Source: Pimelobacter simplex
GTDB lineage: Bacteria; Actinomycetota; Actinomycetes; Propionibacteriales; Nocardioidaceae
Assembly: GCF_024662235.1 (NCBI RefSeq)
Contig: NZ_CP096276.1
Coordinates: 5,704,001-5,768,000 of the forward strand
DNA length: 64,000 bases
Reading direction: 5' to 3'
The notes beneath the pieces were generated by a model, which was not told the origin of the DNA, searched no databases, and saw only the letters and a program-made list of their open reading frames with translations. Made by a program: the position numbers and the translations under genes. The stretch's first letter is position 1. Every line of letters starts with the position of its first letter. This document shows, piece by piece, positions 61,660-64,000 of this stretch.

Positions 61660-62172
61660 ATGACCGTGTTGGCGACGAATCAGGACCTCGATCCGGCAGC
61701 CCTGCGCCAGGCCTTCGGGGTGTTCCCGACCGGCGTCGTCGCTCTCGCCGCCGAGGTCGACGGACGCCCGGTGGGGCTGGCCGCGAGCTCCTTCACCTCG
61801 GTGAGCCTCGACCCGCCGCTGGTCTCGGTGTCGGTGGCGACCTCGTCCAAGACCTGGCCGGACCTGCGCCGCGCCGAGCAGTACGGCGTCACGGTCCTCG
61901 CCGACCACCACGACGCCGTCTGCCGCCAGCTCTCCGGACCCGTCGAGGCGCGCTTCGACGGCGTCCGGCTCAGCGTGGGGGAGGGCGGCGCCCTCACCCT
62001 CGACGAGGGCCTGGTCCGGTTCACCTGCAGCCTCTACCGCGAGGTCGAGGCCGGCGACCACGTGCTCGTCCTACTGCGCGTGCGCGCGGTCGAGCACGGC
62101 GCCCAGCACGACGCCGCCCACCCGCTGGTGTTCCACCGCAGCGGGTTCGGCCGGCTCGAGCGACCCGCCTAG
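61660..62172 (+). CDS. Flavin reductase-like (FMN-binding split barrel) protein
   Basis: 170 residues of the flavin-reductase domain family: FGVFPTGVVALAAEVDGRPVGLAASSFTSVSLDPPLVSVSV is the FMN-binding N-terminal block. Family members are the small NAD(P)H:flavin oxidoreductase partners of two-component monooxygenases. No monooxygenase is next to it. Converges with the RarD-like gene. Confidence 0.9.
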   Translation: MTVLATNQDLDPAALRQAFGVFPTGVVALAAEVDGRPVGLAASSFTSVSLDPPLVSVSVATSSKTWPDLRRAEQYGVTVLADHHDAVCRQLSGPVEARFDGVRLSVGEGGALTLDEGLVRFTCSLYREVEAGDHVLVLLRVRAVEHGAQHDAAHPLVFHRSGFGRLERPA

Positions 62173-62190
62173 GGTCGCCCCCGATCGCCT

Positions 62191-62227
62191 CGTACGGCGG
62201 TGGCGTGCACCCCGCCGCCGTCGTACG
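62191..62227. terminator. Hairpin between convergent genes
   Basis: A 15-bp stem (62191-62205 with 62213-62227, two G-U pairs) closes a 7-nt loop in the 77-bp gap between the flavin reductase and RarD genes. No U-tract on either strand; its place between convergent stops suggests a shared terminator. Confidence 0.55.
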
Positions 62228-62249
62228 GGGCCTTCCAGCGCGGCCCTGC

Positions 62250-63158
62250 CTAGAGCGCCGCGCACTCCGCGGCCAGCGCGAGCTGGCGCCGGTGGTGGCG
62301 CAGCGCCTCGGCGGTGAAGATCGCCAGCGCCAGCCAGACCAGCGCGAAGCCCACCCAGCGTCCCGGCGGCATGTGCTCGCCGAGCAGGGTCACGCCGAGC
62401 GCGAACTGCAGCGTCGGGGTGAGGTACTGCAGCAGCCCCAGCGTCGTCATCGAGACCCGGGTCGCGGCAGCGCCGAAGCACAGCAGCGGGACGGCCGTCA
62501 CCACGCCGCTCGCCACCAGCAGCGCCACGTGCCCGGCCCCCTCGCCCAGGAAGTGCCCCTCGCCCGCCGCCCCCAGCCACACCAGGTAGCCCAGCGCGAA
62601 CGGCGCGATCACCGCGGTCTCGAAGGTCAGGCTCTCGATGGCCCCGACGTCCGCCGACTTCTTGGCCAGCCCGTAGGTGCCGAACGAGAACGCCAGCACG
62701 AGCGCGATCACCGGCGGCCGCCCGTAGTCGACGGTCAGCACCACGACCGCGACGAACCCGATCGTCAGCGCCACCCACTGCGGCCGGCGCAGCCGCTCGC
62801 CGAGCACGAGCACCCCGAGCAGCACCGTGACCAGCGGGTTGATGAAGTAGCCGAGCGACGTCTCGACCACGCGGTCGCTGTTGACGCCGTAGATGTAGGT
62901 GCCCCAGTTGATCGTGATGGTGACGGCGGCGACCCCCAGCAGCGCCGCCGTACGACGCTCGCGCAGGACCGCGCGCAGGGCCGCCGTACGGCGTAGGGCG
63001 AGGAGGAGGACGCCCATCACCAGCAGCGACCAGACGATCCGGTGGGCGAGGATCTCGACCGGTCCGGACGGGTCGAGCAGCGGCCAGTAGAGCGGGAAGG
63101 CCCCCCAGATCAGGTAGGCCGAGAACCCGAGGAGGAGCCCGCGTCGCTGGTCGGGCAC
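62250..63158 (-). CDS. rarD: EamA/RarD-family transporter
   Basis: 302 residues with ten membrane helices in two EamA repeats. LLGFSAYLIWGAFPLYW at the start and the RarD-specific NWGTYIYGVNSDRVVETSLGYFINPLV are present. The substrate is unknown; family members are predicted drug/metabolite transporters. GTG start with a TAAGGT -10 six bases upstream (63170-63165), so leaderless. Confidence 0.93.
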   Translation of the reverse strand: MPDQRRGLLLGFSAYLIWGAFPLYWPLLDPSGPVEILAHRIVWSLLVMGVLLLALRRTAALRAVLRERRTAALLGVAAVTITINWGTYIYGVNSDRVVETSLGYFINPLVTVLLGVLVLGERLRRPQWVALTIGFVAVVVLTVDYGRPPVIALVLAFSFGTYGLAKKSADVGAIESLTFETAVIAPFALGYLVWLGAAGEGHFLGEGAGHVALLVASGVVTAVPLLCFGAAATRVSMTTLGLLQYLTPTLQFALGVTLLGEHMPPGRWVGFALVWLALAIFTAEALRHHRRQLALAAECAAL

Positions 63159-63164
63159 GTGCCG

Positions 63165-63170
63165 ACCTTA
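63165..63170 (-). promoter_or_regulatory. -10 element of rarD (leaderless)
   Basis: On the minus strand TAAGGT lies 6 bases before the GTG at 63158. Confidence 0.5.
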
Positions 63171-63179
63171 CGACGCCCC

Positions 63180-63213
63180 AGGTTTCGGGACGCGTGCGGT
63201 GGGCACGAAACCT
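63180..63213. promoter_or_regulatory. Inverted repeat upstream of the secreted protein gene
   Basis: AGGTTTCG (63180-63187) and CGAAACCT (63206-63213) are perfect 8-bp arms with an 18-bp spacer, 45-78 bp upstream of the secreted protein start and close to the rarD promoter. The core CGAAACC is also present in the palindrome upstream of the sigma factor (11148-11160). Confidence 0.4.
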
Positions 63214-63257
63214 CTAGTCCACCTGCACCATCCCAATCTCGAGGGGGAGTTCCACCC

Positions 63258-63662
63258 ATGCGCATCACTCGCATCATCACCGCCTTCGTCGCGGCGTTCA
63301 CCGCGGCCATGCTCGGTCTGACGATGGCGCCCAGCCAGGCCGCGACCGGCGTGGCCGACCGCGCCGCCGCCGCGCCGAAGCACCAGGTCGCCAACCTCCA
63401 GGCAGGCGAGATCCGCAACACGGGTCGGTTCTACGCCAAGGGCAACGCGGTGACCTACAAGGGCAAGAAGATCATCCTGCAGCGCAAGAACAAGGGCGCC
63501 CACAAGTGGACCGTCGCGCAGAAGCAGCGGACCAACGCCACCACGGGCAAGTTCAAGTTCAAGTTCCGTGGCAAGTGCGGCAGCAAGTGGCGCCTGGTCC
63601 TCAAGCCGAGCGGCGGCTACGCGAAGACCAACGTCACCCTCGGCAAGATCATCTGCTACTGA
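63258..63662 (+). CDS. Secreted basic protein of unknown function
   Basis: 134 residues with a Sec signal peptide (about 1-30, cleaved after SQAA). The mature part is very Lys-rich and has beta-strand-like patterns (VTYKGKKIILQRKNKGAHKWTV, FKFKFRGKCGSKWRLVLK) with two Cys. It resembles secreted beta-sandwich proteins only in outline; I cannot name a family. A GAGGGGGAG lies ~8 bp before the ATG, so this gene is not leaderless, in contrast to many neighbours. It ends in a clear hairpin terminator. Confidence 0.8.
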   Translation: MRITRIITAFVAAFTAAMLGLTMAPSQAATGVADRAAAAPKHQVANLQAGEIRNTGRFYAKGNAVTYKGKKIILQRKNKGAHKWTVAQKQRTNATTGKFKFKFRGKCGSKWRLVLKPSGGYAKTNVTLGKIICY

Positions 63663-63686
63663 TCCTCGCCTGAGCACGACGACGAG

Positions 63687-63714
63687 GGGCCCCGCCGGAT
63701 CGGCGGGGCCCTTC
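63687..63714 (+). terminator. Terminator after the secreted protein gene
   Basis: An 11-bp perfect stem, GGGCCCCGCCG (63687-63697) with CGGCGGGGCCC (63701-63711), three-base loop GAT, followed by TTC. It also faces the convergent korB end. Confidence 0.75.
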
Positions 63715-63735
63715 GTGCGTGCGGGTGCGGGACCG

Positions 63736-64000
63736 TCAGTCGATCGTCCAGGTGTCGCCGCCGTTGATGAGCGCGGCGAGCCGGTCCTCGGGGGTGCCCT
63801 GGACCTTGGCGGCCGCGTCGGCGACCTGGGCGCGCGCCTGGTCGTCGTACGTCGGGCGGTCGACCTGGCGGAAGATGCCGATCGGGCTGCGGTTGAGGTA
63901 GCCCGCGTCGGTCAGCCGGGAGATCGCGAACGCCGTCGACGGGTCCGGGTCGTGGGCGTCGTGGACGAGGATGGCGTCGGCGGGCACGGAGGCCGTGTCG
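63736..64000 (-). CDS. korB: 2-oxoacid:ferredoxin oxidoreductase beta subunit, C-terminal part (cut by window edge)
   Basis: Only the last 88 residues are present; the frame is open to the right edge. The segment LVHDAHDPDPSTAFAISRL and SPIGIFRQVDRPTYDD is the C-terminus of the KorB-type beta subunit, which with KorA makes succinyl-CoA from 2-oxoglutarate, CoA and oxidised ferredoxin. ThDP and cluster motifs are outside the window. Low confidence only about which 2-oxoacid is used. Confidence 0.85.
   Translation of the reverse strand, partial: DTASVPADAILVHDAHDPDPSTAFAISRLTDAGYLNRSPIGIFRQVDRPTYDDQARAQVADAAAKVQGTPEDRLAALINGGDTWTID

Noticed and set aside
1..64000. tRNA, rRNA and tmRNA genes
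   Set aside because: No cloverleaf-like T-loop (GTTCGAATC type) followed by an acceptor stem was found by eye on either strand. A tRNAscan run would settle it.

Overview
The window is about 72% GC and is read as one chromosomal stretch of a high-GC actinobacterium, most like Nocardioides and its relatives (Propionibacteriales). The markers are actinobacterial: a bS22-type tiny ribosomal protein next to a small HTH protein, the block bldN-like sigma / rex / hemA-hemC-hemD / hemB, menaquinone rather than ubiquinone genes, a nuoA-N operon, ATGA or GTGA start-stop overlaps and many apparently leaderless genes. Both ends cut genes (a HAD hydrolase at 1-301 and the beta subunit of a 2-oxoacid:ferredoxin oxidoreductase at 63736-64000).

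Layout. 1-3972 (minus strand): a DHA2-type exporter, a small membrane protein and a TetR regulator, followed by a tryptophanyl-tRNA synthetase that is preceded by a 15-residue leader peptide with tandem Trp codons and four mutually exclusive RNA segments, a textbook-looking attenuator. 4096-7563: small HTH protein, bS22, epimerase-like protein, acyltransferase and a hexapeptide-repeat acetyltransferase. 7613-11076: a BldN-like ECF sigma factor and its membrane-anchored DUF5667 (RsbN-position) partner; the partner gene is split by an IS256-family element with a clean 9-bp target duplication. 11179-17512: HAD hydrolase, acyl-CoA ligase, glutaredoxin-like protein and a GtrABC-like three-gene glycosyl-transfer set. 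17550-23426: rex-hemA-hemC-hemD and hemB. 23508-31539: a lytic transglycosylase, hemL, a histidine phosphatase and the System II cytochrome c maturation genes (TlpA/ResA-like, ccdA, resB, ccsB). 31744-38990: menA with two tandem MFS paralogues, divergent from menE-menC-menD across an unusual long inverted repeat. 39004-44988: antiporter with a fused UBP zinc finger, metallo-beta-lactamase-fold protein, L,D-transpeptidase, menG and a pair of small membrane paralogues. 45168-61558: nuoA-N and a polyprenyl diphosphate synthase. 61660-64000: flavin reductase, RarD-type transporter, a secreted basic protein and the truncated KorB.

How it works together. Most of the window builds and tunes a respiratory chain: haem (hemA, C, D, B, L), cytochrome c maturation, menaquinone (menA, E, C, D, G plus a prenyl diphosphate synthase) and complex I. 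The redox sensor Rex has a candidate operator at its own promoter (rex-hemACD) and another in the nuo leader, which would tie haem synthesis and complex I to the NADH/NAD+ ratio. The least ordinary parts are the Trp-codon attenuator beside an exporter/TetR set, the IS-split anti-sigma-like gene, the ~170-nt inverted repeat containing two divergent promoters, and the antiporter-zinc finger fusion. No tRNA, rRNA or CRISPR array was seen.
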